From Telopea speciosissima (taxonomy: Eukaryota; Streptophyta; Magnoliopsida; Proteales; Proteaceae), in contig NC_057923.1 in NCBI RefSeq assembly GCF_018873765.1, positions 9,746,413-9,810,412 on the forward strand: DNA of 64,000 nucleotides, read 5' to 3'. A program made the position numbers and the translations under genes. The notes beneath the pieces were generated by a model. It was not told the DNA's origin. It was given only the letters and a program-made list of their open reading frames with translations, and ran no database searches. Below, piece by piece: positions 21,890 to 32,146 of this stretch. Positions within the stretch are counted from its first letter, which is position 1; the number at the start of each line of letters is the position of its first letter.

Positions 21890-23880
21890 ATCCTAGACCT
21901 TAATTTAGGTGGCGACTCGTTGTCATTAACCAACAGATCTCTCATTTGGTCTGAATCGTTTGTTCCCACAGGCCTGAGCAGAATTGACTAATTAATGTCA
22001 ACATTGAACAAACAAGTAAATAAATGATTAAATATTGGGCCTAGACCACTTATGGATCGGTCACTCTCGATGTTTGGTTGTAGCATGACGAGTGCGCCCT
22101 CTCATATCTTGATTAACCCATTTATAGCACAATTAGTTAGTTTATAGTTGGTTAGCCCAATTAGACTGTTTATAGCCTGATTAGCCCCATTAGAATGTTA
22201 TGGGCCTATAACTGACCAATCGAATAGAAACATGTCCATGTTAATAAAGGTTTAAGATCTTAAATTGGTGAGAAATGATTAGGCCCAACCAAAACTAATC
22301 AGGCTCTGCCAATTGACACCCCTATCCGTTAGTTTTGTAGTATTCATTTTCTATGCTAATTTATGGGCTAACTACACATACTGCCTACTCACATGTTTAA
22401 GAGTAAATTTCTTTTTATGGAAAAAACCATAAATTATGAGAATATAAAGTCTTGTACACAAGTAGACTATATTAGTTAGACATTCCTCTCTCGCCCTAAC
22501 CATAAATCTATGTGCAATAGATATCTCTATCATAGACTTTTTAATATTTATATATTTAAGAATTTTGGTTAGACAAAAAACATTGTGGGTCTGTCCAGAT
22601 GTCTATCTGTGTCCATCCTTGTGCGCATGGTCCCTGCAACCCCTGGCATAGTCCCCGTTAGTTCGGCTCTTATGCATTCCTTATATATCCATGATCAAGA
22701 TAGACTGCAACAAAATGAGCTTGTAAAAGTAATAAAGATGCCCACTCTACCATTCCCTCTTGTGGTGAATAGTTTCCACTACAAATATTTAAAAATGACT
22801 CCCATGCTAACAATCTTTGTTACCTAGCATAAGAAGGAACATAACATCCATACTCCCCAAAAGGTTAGTACTTTGAAAATGGAAAAGCTTGAGATCAGAA
22901 ACCCCTTTTTTTTGTGTGGTAAAAATCAGAAACCTATTTTTCAATTGCTTTGAACACTGTGAAAGAATTGTGTTTAATGTGTTGAAAAACCAAAGAGTTC
23001 CTACTAATCCATATAAAGTAGAAGGGAATGACAAGCATCGAAATTGTTTGCATCTTGTCATATTTAGATAGAAAAGGACCAAAGATCAAATTACTAATGA
23101 AATCAAATAAATAAGAGGTAATCAATTCAAAACAAAGACCTAATGGTCCAGCAATGTGTAATAAAACTCTAATATTTAAATTATTTTAAATTTAATTATT
23201 GAACTTTATTTTACAACCAAATCTTTTGGATTTTAAAGGTAAAATTGTCAATTATGTTAAAAAAGTTTTACTTTCCATCCCTTCCTTCTACTCATGTTAG
23301 AAATTGGAATAAAAAAGGAAGAAGACAGAAAGATGGCCTGAGTCAAACGAGGTCGTTCTGTCCTTAAGACAGTATTTGCACCCTCCAATGCCTGTAAAAG
23401 GTTACAGCAAATCTGCTTTCCAAGATAAATCAGGCTGAATAGATCACTAGTTGCAGAGTCAGTGATCTCTTAAAGCTATCAGAGAAATGTTTTTTTTTTT
23501 AATATCCAGACTGACAGAATCACAAACACATATAAACCAAAGGAAATACTTCTCCGTAACCGATGTGGGACTAAAATCCCACATCTATTATTTGGAAAAA
23601 TTCCAACAACTCATAATAAGACTTACCTCAATGAGAGGCATTACTACTCAAATGATTGTATTTTTTATTGAGAAAAGGAACCGCACGATGCCAACATAAG
23701 CATTTCTTGATATGCCACTCACAAATCACAATGCACCCATGTGATCCACTAGACTTTTTCCCCTCATTATTACCCTCCCTTATTGTATGATTTGTCACCC
23801 ACATGCCCATTGATGGAAAACTAGATGCTGGTTGAACCTTTTCTTTTTTTTATAGGAAATTTATATTTTATTTAAGGGCA
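21890..23880. other. Gene-free intergenic stretch
   Basis: No coding exon is recognised. The segment holds GATTAG-rich sequence ending in a hAT-like TTGACACCCC block near 22312-22323, the micro-insertion at 22894-22934, and a perfect palindrome GATGTGGGA...TCCCACATC at 23562-23585 whose motif recurs in the dimeric retroposon near 49.3 kb. Confidence 0.5.
22894..22934 (-). mobile_element. Micro-insertion (21 bp) with 10-bp TSD
   Basis: ATCAGAAACC at 22894-22903 and 22925-22934 flank a T-run followed by GTGTGGTAAAA; on the minus strand the insert starts TTTTACCACAC and ends in an A-run. Confidence 0.65.
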
Positions 23881-23881
23881 G

Positions 23882-24007
23882 ATGTTTTTTGTGCCGCAGT
23901 GCAACCTGCGCCCAGACACATGGGGTCTGCTATTTAGAGAGGCAAAGTGGTCATTTTGCCCACCCTTATGTGTCTGGACGTAGCCTGCGCCCCGGCATAG
24001 AAAACAT
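23882..24007. mobile_element. Short hairpin MITE (TTCTCTGTGC-like family)
   Basis: Arms GATGTTTTTTGTGCCGCAGT and CCCCGGCATAGAAAACAT, with CCAGACACAT and ATGTGTCTGG further in, form a hairpin around a GGTCATTTTGCCC loop. The same loop and arm style recur at 24463-24570, 28346-28518 and 60622-60755. Confidence 0.65.
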
Positions 24008-24053
24008 TTGGCCTTTATTTATTTATTTATTTTGGTAATTACATTTGGCCTTT
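24004..24053 (-). mobile_element. Micro-insertion (24 bp) with 13-bp TSD
   Basis: ACATTTGGCCTTT at 24004-24016 is repeated exactly at 24041-24053, around an (ATTT)n tract ending TTTTGGTAATT. On the minus strand: AATTACC then A-rich. Confidence 0.75.
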
Positions 24054-24462
24054 TTTTAATTCCTCAACCTTCCTACCCATGGTTATAGGGATCGATATCA
24101 AACATGGTATTGATCGTATCGGCCTGGCTTAGATGATTTGTCTCGGTTTTTCTTTAAAATCGATTATGCTTTTTTTTTTTTTTTTTAAATAACTTTACAC
24201 GTGATGCGTACCATTACATTATACGGTGTCAGCTAGAAATTGGCCTCTACCAATACCAATATGGATCAACCGATTCAATCAATTCAATTCTTAGACCCAT
24301 GTTCCTACATGGTGTAGCAAGAGAGTCGGTACTATAAACCCCTGGGACCCTTGCTATCGGTGGTCCAGTACCTCCAACGATGATAGCAGTTATGTTCTCT
24401 AATGCTCAAATATTGCACCTAATCTAGGAAACATGTAAAATTAGAGATATTTCTTTTCCCTA

Positions 24463-24570
24463 ATGAGGGAAGTATGTTTGGGTGACATTAATTTCCACCT
24501 TTCATGGGGGAGGGACGATCATTTTGCCCACTCTGTGCCTGGGCACAAGGCATACACTCCCGAACATAGT
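24463..24570. mobile_element. Diverged member of the hairpin MITE family
   Basis: GGGGGAGGGACGATCATTTTG followed by CCCACTCTGTGCCTGGGCAC, flanked by imperfect arms, resembles 23882-24007 and 28346-28518. Boundaries are approximate. Confidence 0.4.
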
Positions 24571-24755
24571 TCTTTTCCCTTAATGTCTATTACATCTGCC
24601 ACAACAAATATCTTAATCCTATCAATTTTGGTCTTCACAGCCATAGCCTTAACAAAATATAGTCATTCAATACATCAAATAGCCCCTATAGCCACTTAAT
24701 CGCCCAAGACTCAGAAAAAAAAACTGAATTAACATAGAAGAATCCATCCATACTT

Positions 24756-25136
24756 TGTTACACGCATGCATGGGTAGTGGGTTTAGTTATTGTGATGGTT
24801 ACGTAACTAGTTGAGTAGTAGTGGTTTATAGTAGTTGCACATGTTGGGTGTAGTGCTGTACCTAAGAGTCATTGTTGGGTTAGTTATTTAATTATGGATT
24901 AAGTGTTGGGAAGTTACTATAACTTCTATGTTGGTGTTGTACGTGGCCTATGAGTCACGTATGCTGTCCTATTTATTAGCAGGTCATTAAGGGAATGATA
25001 TGAAAAATTTATCCCAACTGATCTCTCTTGAGATAGAGGCAAGGTTACCTCAGTATAACCTATCGTTCTTTCTCTTTTTTCCATTTTCTACAACATCTTC
25101 AAGATAGGGAAACGTACCCAAGCGACATACGTACCA
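24756..25136 (+). repeat. 5' LTR of the TR-GAG element
   Basis: 381 bp, TG...CA ends, followed by the Met-tRNA-type primer-binding site. A CTATTTATTAGCAGG region near 24970 and the CAACTGATCTCTCTTGAGA region near 25015 may hold promoter and R-region functions; that is inference. Confidence 0.9.
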
Positions 25137-25157
25137 GCTTGGTATCAAAGCCGGAAC

Positions 25158-26111
25158 ATGGACCAACGGGTGGAGCGACTAGAGGAAGAAGTAAGTTCTC
25201 TTAAGGAGGGACAACAACAAATTCTTCAAGAGCAACGCCAGGTTTTGTCTCGACTCAATGAGCTCTTTGAGAAATTCAGCCCCTCTCAACCTCATTCGCA
25301 ATACGAGGTGGGGGAGAATTCAAAAACTACCGCCCCGCCAGCACAGACGCAACCATTCAGTCGTCCAACAGCAACACGCTTCTCCAACTCCCAACAAATG
25401 CTTACTCACAAATTGGTCAAATTGGACTTCCCACGTTACAACAGGGACGAAGACATGACCAGTTGGACTTGTCGAGCTGAGCAGTTTTTTGAGTTTCATC
25501 AGACACCACCAGAGGAGAGGGTGGCACTAGCCTCATTTCATTTGGAAGGGGACGCACAGTTATGGTTTCAAATATTCAAACAAGACCAGGAAGCGGTGAA
25601 TTGATGGGTGTTTTGCGATGGGCTGCATTCTCGGTTCGGACCAACTCTCTTTCAAGACTTCTTTGGGGAACTAGCCAAGCTGCAACAAATTGATATGGTA
25701 CGTGACTACCAATCTTGATTCGAGAAGTTGCTCTCTAAGGTGGGTCCCTTGCCACCACCAAGACAGGTGAGTTTTTTCATTAGCGGGTTAACAGATCAGA
25801 TCAAGGCCAATGTACTTGCCGGCTGCCCCACCACCTTGTCTGCCGCCATCGGTTTAGCCAAATTATTTGAAGCTCAAGATTCCAGCCAATTTCCAAGCAA
25901 CAACGGAATTGAAAAAGGGAGGTCCCTTCTTCCTATCAATCGACTAACTCCTTTTGAGATGCAAGAACGACGAGCGAAAGGACTATGCTATAATTGTAAC
26001 AAAAAATTCGTCCCAGGCCATCGTTGCAAGAAGTTATTCTTGATCGAGGGTTGTGATGAAGAGGGAGATGACGACGTAGAGGCCCTACCACCAGACCGTG
26101 GAAAGTTTTAG
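25158..26111 (+). pseudogene. gag: Ty3/gypsy-like gag with two in-frame stops
   Basis: One frame runs from the ATG (MDQRVERLEEEVSSLKEG, a predicted coiled coil) to a stop at 26109-26111, 317 codons, interrupted by TGA at 25602-25604 and 25716-25718. It contains KLDFPRYNRDEDMTSW and FHLEGDAQLWF, hallmarks of the retrotransposon Gag core, then FISGLTDQIKANV, and a zinc knuckle CYNCNKKFVPGHRC near the end. Both stops are single-base changes (the second most likely from CGA), consistent with methylation-linked C-to-T decay. Past the knuckle the frame stops directly before the purine tract, so pol was deleted. It would supply capsid protein if intact; as found it cannot make full-length Gag. Confidence 0.92.
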
Positions 26112-26149
26112 ACCTTGAGGACAAGGTCGAAAATTAAGGGGAAGGGAGT

Positions 26150-26530
26150 TGTTACACGCATGCATGGGTAGTGGGTTTAGTTATTGAGATGGTTACGTAA
26201 CTGGTTGAATAGTCGTGCTTTATAGTAGTTGCACATGTTGGGTGTAGTGATGTACTTAAGAGTCATTGTTGGGTTAGTTATTTAATTATGGATTAAGTGT
26301 TGGAAAGTTACTATAACTCCTATGTTGGTGTTGTACGTGGCCTATGAGTCACGAATATGCTGTCTATTTATTAGCAGGTCATTAAGGGAATGATTGAAAA
26401 ATTTATCCCAACTGATCTCTCTTGAGATAGAGGCAAGGTTACCTCAGTATAACCTATCGTTCTTTCTCTTTTTTCCATTTTCTACAACATCTTCAAGATA
26501 GGGAAACATACCCAAGCGACGTACGTACTA
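26150..26530 (+). repeat. 3' LTR of the TR-GAG element
   Basis: 381 bp, preceded by the polypurine tract and followed by the TACTT target duplication. Its final dinucleotide is TA rather than CA. Confidence 0.9.
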
Positions 26531-26865
26531 TACTTCTAATGATTCACATCCCAAGTTCCGTGCTCCTAGAATGCCTTGGAGCAATCCCCGGGCCTTTGCT
26601 GCTGTCCTTTCTCCTACGCCATGCCACCAAAATTCATACCAACGAGGCAAAACAATTACAATAAACAAGAAGAACTGATCACCAAATCACTCCAACAAAC
26701 CCTAAGCAATATGGGAAATTGATGAATGAGGTTTCCAAAGGAACTAAGAATGCAAAAAAAATAAGCACTGGCAATCCGGAGATTCTACAAGATTTGCAAA
26801 TGGGTAAACATATTCTTGAATTTAAAAAAAGATCAACGAGAAGCAACGATTAAATGAGAAAGAAC

Positions 26866-26987
<122 letters not shown>

Positions 26988-26994
26988 CTGTTTC

Positions 26995-27036
26995 CTCATA
27001 TATTTCTCTTATTGTTTCTCAGAGAAATATATGAGG
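26995..27036. repeat. Perfect inverted repeat next to the microsatellite
   Basis: CCTCATATATTTCTC and GAGAAATATATGAGG form a 15-bp perfect stem with a short loop, immediately after the (AT)n run. It may be the base of a MITE into which the microsatellite expanded. Confidence 0.6.
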
Positions 27037-27617
27037 AAAAAAGGAGGAGAAAGAAAGCTAGAGATAGTGACGTCCCTCAACCACGTTGCCGGGGTTTTTG
27101 ATCTCTTGATCTTGATCGAAACTTAAATGAGAAAGGTTGCGCAGAGATCCATAGGTTCGCACTTTCAAATCTCATTCCAGGAATGACCAGCTGGAAGGGT
27201 GGCTGGAGGCACTTGGGGTGCATGCCCCGATGTTCTCAGCCGCTTGATGCGCCGCGCTGGAGGGATGTACGCTGTAACTGATCAGTTGACATTTCACATC
27301 GCATTTTATGTATTTATAATTAGTCTACTAGATACAACTATTACTGCATTAGTCTACAATTCTACATGACTTTTGACTCGACTAAGGCAACTCGGCCCCA
27401 GTCAAAATCCGATTTTTCATGTATGTCACGAAATGTTAAGCCTTTTATTCTCTCGAACAGATTTAGGGCAATATGGATTGTGCAGATAGACTTGTGAAAT
27501 TATATCTCGACAGAATAAAGATTGGTTCATCGACATGTCTGTTCAATGGTATAAACTCAAAATGCATTGAATAAGAATGCTAATCTTTTAGATGAGAAAC
27601 ATTCTTGCTTTGCACTG

Positions 27618-28031
27618 TAGGCGTGTCAAAATTGGGATCGAACAGGGTAAGCCGACCTGAACCAAACGAGGCCTTATTGGGCCAGCTTTGGTTTGTGGTA
27701 TTACGACCCCAAAATTGAATCGAACTGCACCAGAAACCAAAAAAACCAAACTGATATACCTAATAAGAAATGGATAGCAGTTCAAAACTCATTAAAAATC
27801 AAGTTTTTTTTTTCTTCTCTATAATTATATATAAATGTATATGCTAAACCCAACACAAACCAGATTGAAACAGACCCGATAGCAAACCGATATTAAATCG
27901 ACTAAAACAGACCCGATATTGATCCGAACCAAACGTTCCTTATTGGTTTCGTTTTGGATTCACCATTCCAACATCGAAAATTGAGTCAAGCCAAACCGAA
28001 ACGGACCTGAACTGATTGATTTACGCCTCTA
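27618..28031. mobile_element. hAT-like MITE, diverged
   Basis: It begins TAGGCGTGTCAAA and ends TTACGCCTCTA, a mutated form of the TAGGGGTGTCAA termini. CTTTGCAC (27608-27615) and CTTTGCAG (28032-28039) fit an 8-bp hAT duplication. The interior is rich in AAACCGA and ACCGATA motifs without coding capacity. Confidence 0.55.
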
Positions 28032-28113
28032 CTTTGCAGGAAGAAGATCAACAATACATACCAAGCAACCACATGGTAGATCATATTCAAACCAATTGGT
28101 TGTATTAGCAACA

Positions 28114-28318
28114 AGAAAGAACCCTTGCTATAAATACACATTCTTCCCCTTAATTTAGGGAAAATTACATCCCCTCCACTGTACTTTGCCCTAATTACAC
28201 ATTCTTCCCCTTAATTTTCCATTGATTTGCTTCACTATCAAGGGATAGTAGGGTTACAAACACCCATCCTCACATCTCTCTCGGATCGATTCTAGAGAAA
28301 GAACCCTTGCTATAAATA
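28114..28318. repeat. 23-bp direct repeat flanking a 159-bp insert
   Basis: A 23-bp block beginning AGAAAGAACCCTTGCTATAA occurs at 28114-28136 and 28296-28318. The segment between starts CACATTCTTCCCCTTAATT, which itself recurs about 60 bp on. No A-tail or inverted ends are seen, so this could be an unequal-exchange duplication as easily as an insertion. Confidence 0.6.
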
Positions 28319-28345
28319 TATAGCAAAACCCTATATAATTAATGG

Positions 28346-28518
28346 GAGAACGTTCTTTGTGGGGGAGCGCAGGGACCACGCGAACGCAACAGCCTATGTG
28401 AGCGTGCACTAACATCTCAGGGGAAATTTTTGCCTTTCATGGGGGGCGGGGTGGTCATTTTGCCCCCATTGTGTTTGGGTGTGGCTTACACAGTTACACC
28501 CCCCACAGAGAACATTTT
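28346..28518. mobile_element. Hairpin MITE (GTTCTTTGTGGGGG family)
   Basis: GAACGTTCTTTGTGGGGG and CCCCCCACAGAGAACATTT are inverted ends. The interior has GGGGCGGGGTGGTCATTTTG, as in the copies at 23882 and 60622. Confidence 0.6.
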
Positions 28519-28688
28519 TTCATAATTAATTTACCAAAATACCCATATATTTTCGAAAACAGAATACAAGACATCGAACCACGTAGGTATGAGAAATACT
28601 AAGAAATTATTCAAACTTTTCACCACAAGAACTGGTAATCCACTTTGAAGAAATCATTCAAAATTTGCACCACAATAACCGGTAAACC

Positions 28689-29660
28689 TAGGGGTATCAA
28701 TTCCAGGCCTGGCCCGGCAGGCCCGATCGAGCCCGCCCGATTAAAGCCCGACCCGGACTGGATCGATTCTTAAACGTGTCGGGCTTAAGCCCAACACGTT
28801 TAATAATAGGGCGGTCCCGGGGTGGGATCCTAGCCCATCGGGCGCCCGACTGGACCGATTGTTTTCAAGCCCGACCTAGCCCGCCCAGCTACAGCTTGAC
28901 CTAGCCTGACCCTTTAAGCAAACCACCCTCCATTAATCCATTTAGCCCACCTGATAACCCTCTCTCTTTTTCTATTTAACTCCTTAAAATGATTAGCCCC
29001 ATTAAACCCAAATTAATGGGCAATTCAATTGATGGGTTTCCTTAACTCAGAAAAATGTTTATATTCTTCTCCATTAAGCTTCTCATTTCATAGAATCAGA
29101 ACCAGACATACACAAAAAGGGTTGGGGGTGTTCTTGCTCCAAAGAGAAAACAAATAGCAAGACGAACCCAGTACTGTCAATGATGATTGAGCTGATAAGC
29201 ATAAGCACTTCATAAATTTGAGTTAATTATAATTACAAAAAGAAACAAATCAGTAAATAAAAACTAATAAACATAAGTTCTTCCTTTTTTTTGGTAGAAA
29301 CTAATAAACATAAGTTCAGGAAAAGATTATGATTTGAAAAATTAGGTTTGGATTTGGGTCTTGAATGTGTTTTGGTGGAAACCCCTTTTTTTTTTCTTTT
29401 TTTTTTCAAGTAGGAATTTAATTCTGTAAAGGCCCGATTAAGACCCGTGTAAGGCCCGATGAAGACTTAAACAGGCCCACAACCCGGTTAAGACCCGATT
29501 AAAGCCCGATTTTAGTACCCGATTAAAGACCGACACCGACCGAACCCCGATCGAACCCGACATGGCCCGAACTGAATACTTAAATGTCGGACACGGTGCA
29601 ACCTGCACAATTGGTGAGGCCCAACTAGACCCGACTGAACCCGACCGATTGACACCCCTA
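28689..29660. mobile_element. hAT-type non-autonomous element, 972 bp, perfect 8-bp TSD
   Basis: Ends TAGGGGTATCAA and TTGACACCCCTA are inverted repeats; GGTAAACC at 28681-28688 and 29661-29668 is the exact 8-bp target duplication diagnostic of hAT elements. Subterminal regions carry many GCCCGATTAA and AGACCCG motifs, possible transposase binding repeats. There is no transposase. A micro-insertion (29261-29317) is nested within it, so the hAT copy is older than that event. Confidence 0.88.
29261..29317 (-). mobile_element. Micro-insertion (17 bp) with perfect 20-bp TSD
   Basis: AAACTAATAAACATAAGTTC at 29261-29280 is repeated exactly at 29298-29317. The insert is only TTCC, a run of T and GGTAG; on the minus strand CTACC then A-run. 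The duplication is longer than the insert. Confidence 0.85.
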
Positions 29661-30078
29661 GGTAAACCTCTACAATCTATTTTATCTCCTAAGGTGAATC
29701 GAATAAACCTAACTCGAGCCAAAAAGCCCTATACGAACAGATGCGTCTGACTCAAAATTTCAAAACCCAATAAGACCAAATAAGATCTTTTGATTTTACT
29801 TTTCTTAATAATAAGAATAATAATAATTTAATACTGTTAAGTGTTAAGTAAGGTGTAGATTGTAAACCCCTGTTGAGTACGACTTGACATGGAACGGGTT
29901 TCGGTTGGAGCTGAGTTGTAAGAGGATATTTCTTCTTTTTGAAATCCGTTCCGGTTTGGGTGGGCTCTATGGAGCTATTGATTCGGAATTACAAAAGTCC
30001 TAAATCCGATTTGTCTATCTATAAGACTATAATGTTCAATAAAAATGAAATGAAAAAAATATATCTTTTGGAGATATC

Positions 30079-30140
30079 AATCTAAATAACTTTATTCCAC
30101 CCAAAAAAAAAAAAAAACAAAAAATCTAAATAACTTTATT
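30079..30140 (+). mobile_element. Micro-insertion (26 bp) with perfect 18-bp TSD
   Basis: AATCTAAATAACTTTATT at 30079-30096 is repeated exactly at 30123-30140. The insert is CCACCC followed by an A-run broken by one C. Confidence 0.85.
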
Positions 30141-30929
30141 GTAAGAATTGAAGAAGAGGATTGATTGTAAATATCTTTTAGTAAGTTGTAAAAGAATGTT
30201 GTAATTGATCACAATTTGCTTGTCTTTTTTGATGCAAATGAAAACTATATCGCTTATGAAAGGATAGCTATATGATTTAAAGATAAAATAGAAATGTCTT
30301 AAAACCATTTGTTCTAATAGACACTGAAACTGCTTGTTTATGCACACTTTAAACTGTGCATATTAGAAGTTAGAAGTTAGATCTGCTAATTCCAAAAGGG
30401 GATGAAGGTGCATGGTGGTCAGAGTTTGTAACAATTCAGATCGTCTACCGCACACTCTGTCCATAACGGCTTGTGCAATTGAGCAGGGGTAAAATGAATA
30501 TTATGCACAACATTGTGTCTGGACAGCACACCATAGACGATCACGATCCGGGTCTGCAACTTCTCCTAGTTTTATTGAGGCTTAGAATTTTCTTACCCAT
30601 TTAATGTGAACATGAATATTCCTTTTTCTTTTTTTTTTTCCCATTGGTTCCCTTTCTTTGTCGTGGGGAATCCTGATTCTTGTGGGCTCATTGAATAGAT
30701 TTATATTTTTAATCCAAAAATACCCTTACATACGTTTCTTTTTCTAAGCTTCTTTCTCATTAAATTGATGGACTGACCTCGCTGGTGTGGCCATCATTTT
30801 CATTTGGGAAAGATTGATTGGTGATTACTAGGCAAAGACAGTCTCTTGCATTTTCCTTCTATTCTCTTTGATGAGTGTACTTTCCTTCCATGTAGAACCC
30901 AAAAAGTTTGTCAAGGGTAGGGTTTTAGA

Positions 30930-31740
30930 AAATGGAATCGGCTAGTACCGATTTTGATCCAGATCAGATTGGAACCGGCAAGAATTGATCCTCAAGAACT
31001 TTGGATTCTGTTCTAAATCCAAAACTAGGGAATTTTTAAGGTTTTGGGTGTGAATTGGCCGTATTAGATCATGTTTTGAGGGATTGGTATTGGATCAATC
31101 GATTCATATCGGTATCGATGGAGTCCGATATCCATTCTTGGCCAATCCCATATTGGTGGATCGATAAAGACAAGGGTAAAAATGTACATAAATCTATTTT
31201 TTTTAGAATAAAACAAGAGTAAATCAGACTGATCCGATCAGTATCGATAGACCAATCCAATCAGTATCGGTCTCTATCAATACCAATTACTTATATCTTG
31301 ATCGAGAGACTCATAATTCAAAAGAAACCTTATAGGTTTTAAGAATCAGAATCAGAATCGAATCAATGAATTGGTTGACTCAGATTAGAATCGACCATGA
31401 CTGATATTAGAATCAGAATCGGATCGATGAATCGGTTGACTCGGATCAAAATTGACCGTGACTAATCCCGATTCTGACTGATTATATACATGGTTTTAGT
31501 AATAGATATTAATCTCGATCTCAATTGATACTGATTCGGATCAATCAATATCGGTCTAGATCGGACAAATTTACCCATATTTTCTTTGAAAAAATGATTT
31601 TTATTTATATTTTTACCCCTATCCGTACCAATCTATTGATAGAGAATTGGTCAGAAATCGATCGATCTCCATCGATATCGAAACAAATTGGCCAATTCAG
31701 CCGAGCCGATACCAATTCCTCATACCATGTTCTCGATACA
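30930..31740. repeat. Degenerate GATCGATATCGG-rich repeat region
   Basis: Dense near-palindromic ATCGATC, TATCGGT and CCGATTC words on both strands, for instance AGAATCAGAATCGGATCGAT appearing twice between 31340 and 31440. It resembles subterminal DNA of a decayed DNA transposon. No boundaries or coding sequence can be fixed. Confidence 0.5.
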
Positions 31741-32146
31741 TCCAGTAACATCCAATAGGCAATAGTAATAGTGAGATCTCTTATCACTTTTCCTTCCTTG
31801 TTTCTTCCTTTCATTTCTACCTTATTCAAAACGGTAAAGACTCCAGATGACTTCGATTGGTCAATAAAATGGAAGACCCATTTGAACCCTTACTCACGAC
31901 GAGGCAACGACTTTGGGTGGCATGACTTTGAATAGTCAACGGAACGCAAGACCGCTTAAGTCCGCCGAGTCACCAAAGACTCTACCGCGTTTACTACGGG
32001 CAATGAAAAAGAAAAACAGTTACCTCTATTCTCTGTACAAAATTACACAAGTACCACCCATATGATTGGCGTGATTTAATTCGAATCCAAGGGTATTTTG
32101 TCATCTACATTTTCTTTAAAGACCTTCTCGCCCAATGCTCACATTT

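Larger units (their letters stand above)
24756..26530 (+). mobile_element. Complete non-autonomous LTR retrotransposon with GAG only (TR-GAG type)
   Basis: Two 381-bp LTRs (24756-25136 and 26150-26530) differ at about 15 positions by eye. Both begin TGTTACACGC; the left ends ACGTACCA, the right ACGTACTA. Perfect 5-bp target duplications TACTT lie at 24751-24755 and 26531-26535. Three bases inside the left LTR is the primer-binding site TGGTATCAAAGCCGG (25140 on), complementary to initiator methionine tRNA, and the purine tract AAGGGGAAGGGA abuts the right LTR. The whole element is 1,775 bp and codes only for a Gag; protease, reverse transcriptase, RNase H and integrase are absent. It would need a Ty3/gypsy partner to move. 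The similar LTRs indicate a fairly recent insertion. Confidence 0.93.
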
